Below, one piece after another: positions 4,941 through 5,910 of a stretch of 5,910 bases of DNA. The notes below the pieces were generated by a model. That model saw only the letters and a program-made list of their open reading frames with translations, was not told the DNA's origin and searched no databases. Source of the stretch: Steroidobacteraceae bacterium (GTDB taxonomy: Bacteria; Pseudomonadota; Gammaproteobacteria; Steroidobacterales; Steroidobacteraceae); contig JAJTCR010000099.1 of the NCBI GenBank assembly GCA_021325695.1, positions 1 to 5,910 of the forward strand, in the 5' to 3' direction. How positions within the stretch are numbered: position 1 is the first letter of the stretch; each line of letters begins with the position of its first letter. Both the position numbers and the translations under genes were made by a program.

Positions 4941-5910
4941 ATGATTCCATCATTGCGGCCGTGGCTGGCCGGCGTCGCCTGCGCAGCGGCGCTGGCGCCG
5001 CTGCGCGTGCACGCGCAACCGAACGACGAACTCACCGCGCTGCGCGCCGAGGTGGCGGCGCTGCGAGAGGAGTACGAGAACCGCGTCCACCAGCTCGAAC
5101 TGCGGCTCGAGCAGCTCGAGGCCTCGGCGCCCGCGCCCGAGGCCGGCGCGGCGCCCCTCGCGCCAGAGTCCGGCGCTGCCGTGGCCGCGACTCCGGCCGA
5201 CGCCGCGGCGGGGCCGGGCGGGGCGCCGTCTCGTGCGTCGGCATTCAATCCGGCCATGTCGGTCGTGCTGACCGGCACCTATGCCAACCTGTCACAGGAC
5301 CCCGACGACTACGCGATCGCCGGTTTTTTCCCGGGTGGGGACGAGGTTGGTCCGGGCGAGCGCAGCTTCAGCCTCGGCGAATCCGAGATCACGCTGTCGG
5401 CGAGTGTCGATCCTTACTTCACCGCGGCGCTCACGGCCGCGTTCACTGGCGAGGGCGAACTCGAGGTCGAGGAGGCCTTTGCGCGCACGACTTCGCTGCC
5501 GGCCGGCCTCACGTTCAAGGGCGGCCGCTTCCTGTCCGGCATTGGCTACCTGAACGAGGTGCACGCGCACGCCTGGGATTTCGCCGACCAGCCGCTCGCG
5601 TACCAGGCGCTGTTCGGCGGCCAGCTCAGGCAGGACGGCGTGCAACTGAAATGGGTCGCGCCGAGCGACCTGTTCCTCGAGTTCGGCGCGGAGGCCGGCA
5701 ACGGGGATGCGTACCCGGGCACGGCCAGCGACGGCAACGGGTTTGGCAGCTACGCGCTGTTCGCGCACGCGGGCGGCGACGTCGGCGAGTCGATCGGTTG
5801 GCGTGCGGGCCTTTCCTGGGTCGACGCCGATGCGACCGACCGCGCGTATGACGACACGGATGCGCTCGGTGCCGCGGTCGTCAACGCGTTCAGCGGCCAG
5901 TCGCGCACCT
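4941..5910 (+). CDS. outer-membrane beta-barrel protein (porin-like), cut by the window edge
   Basis: At least 323 residues are encoded and the frame is still open at the right edge. A signal peptide (1-25, likely cleavage after VHA) is followed by a coiled coil (about 29-61, with Leu/Val at heptad positions), then an Ala/Pro/Gly-rich linker (62-100). From residue 102 (AFNPAMSVVLTGTYANL) the sequence turns into alternating strands with aromatic girdles: SLGESEITLSASVDPYFTAA, then EEAFARTTSLPAGLTFKGGR, then the block GYLNEVHAHAWDFADQPLAY. This looks like the phosphate-selective-porin-like barrels that are sometimes annotated as zinc-regulated outer-membrane receptors, but no TonB box or plug domain is visible. 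The N-terminal coiled coil suggests a trimer. The start has GAGGA at 4927-4931 with a nine-base spacer. Pairing with the DUF2946-like gene suggests a metal-related substrate, which remains inference. Confidence 0.85.
   Translation, partial: MIPSLRPWLAGVACAAALAPLRVHAQPNDELTALRAEVAALREEYENRVHQLELRLEQLEASAPAPEAGAAPLAPESGAAVAATPADAAAGPGGAPSRASAFNPAMSVVLTGTYANLSQDPDDYAIAGFFPGGDEVGPGERSFSLGESEITLSASVDPYFTAALTAAFTGEGELEVEEAFARTTSLPAGLTFKGGRFLSGIGYLNEVHAHAWDFADQPLAYQALFGGQLRQDGVQLKWVAPSDLFLEFGAEAGNGDAYPGTASDGNGFGSYALFAHAGGDVGESIGWRAGLSWVDADATDRAYDDTDALGAAVVNAFSGQSRT

Noticed and set aside
5324..5329. A run of six T in the barrel gene as a possible slippage or phase-variation site
   Set aside because: The run is short, it encodes a plausible Gly-Phe-Phe in frame, and the alternative frames after it do not give a sensible protein.
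4682..5851. A 389-aa + strand frame across the DUF2946-like and barrel genes
   Set aside because: Its translation is Arg/Gly-rich with no domain, while the other frames give a signal peptide, coiled coil and beta strands.

Overview
The window is GC-rich (about two-thirds or more by eye) and coding-dense, with short gaps. The gene families (a LytS/LytTR two-component pair, a DUF2946-like protein beside an outer-membrane barrel, a secreted CAP-domain protein) and a promoter that appears to fire a leaderless mRNA suggest a GC-rich gammaproteobacterium, perhaps of the Xanthomonadales/Lysobacterales type. That placement is an inference. I see no mobile element, CRISPR array, tRNA or rRNA.

Layout, left to right. 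(1) A 72-aa two-helix membrane protein and a 130-aa cytoplasmic protein of unknown function, both on the + strand. (2) On the - strand, convergent with them, a secreted CAP/SCP/PR-1 protein with a possible lipobox. (3) A divergent gap of about 350 bases, then a 47-aa single-helix membrane protein with a strong ribosome binding site. (4) A 133-aa exported, cysteine-rich protein containing two diverged copies of one motif. (5) A two-component operon: a four-helix membrane histidine kinase of the LytS/His_kinase type, overlapping by 4 bases a response regulator with a LytTR DNA-binding domain. (6) A DUF2946-like membrane protein with a CxxC motif, followed by an exported outer-membrane barrel protein that runs off the right edge.

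How the parts may work together. The kinase-regulator pair is a complete signalling unit. Its promoter carries GAACC repeats 11 bases apart at the predicted -35 position, which fits autoregulation by the LytTR protein. The DUF2946-like gene and the barrel gene look like a functional pair. Between them lies a 97-nt segment that can fold into an outer 10-bp stem plus two inner hairpins. The outer stem covers the barrel gene's ribosome binding site and pairs it with the upstream stop-codon region, suggesting translational coupling or an RNA switch.

Most of the window is ordinary chromosomal content. The parts most worth a second look are the two regulatory DNA/RNA structures and the duplicated cysteine motif in the exported protein.
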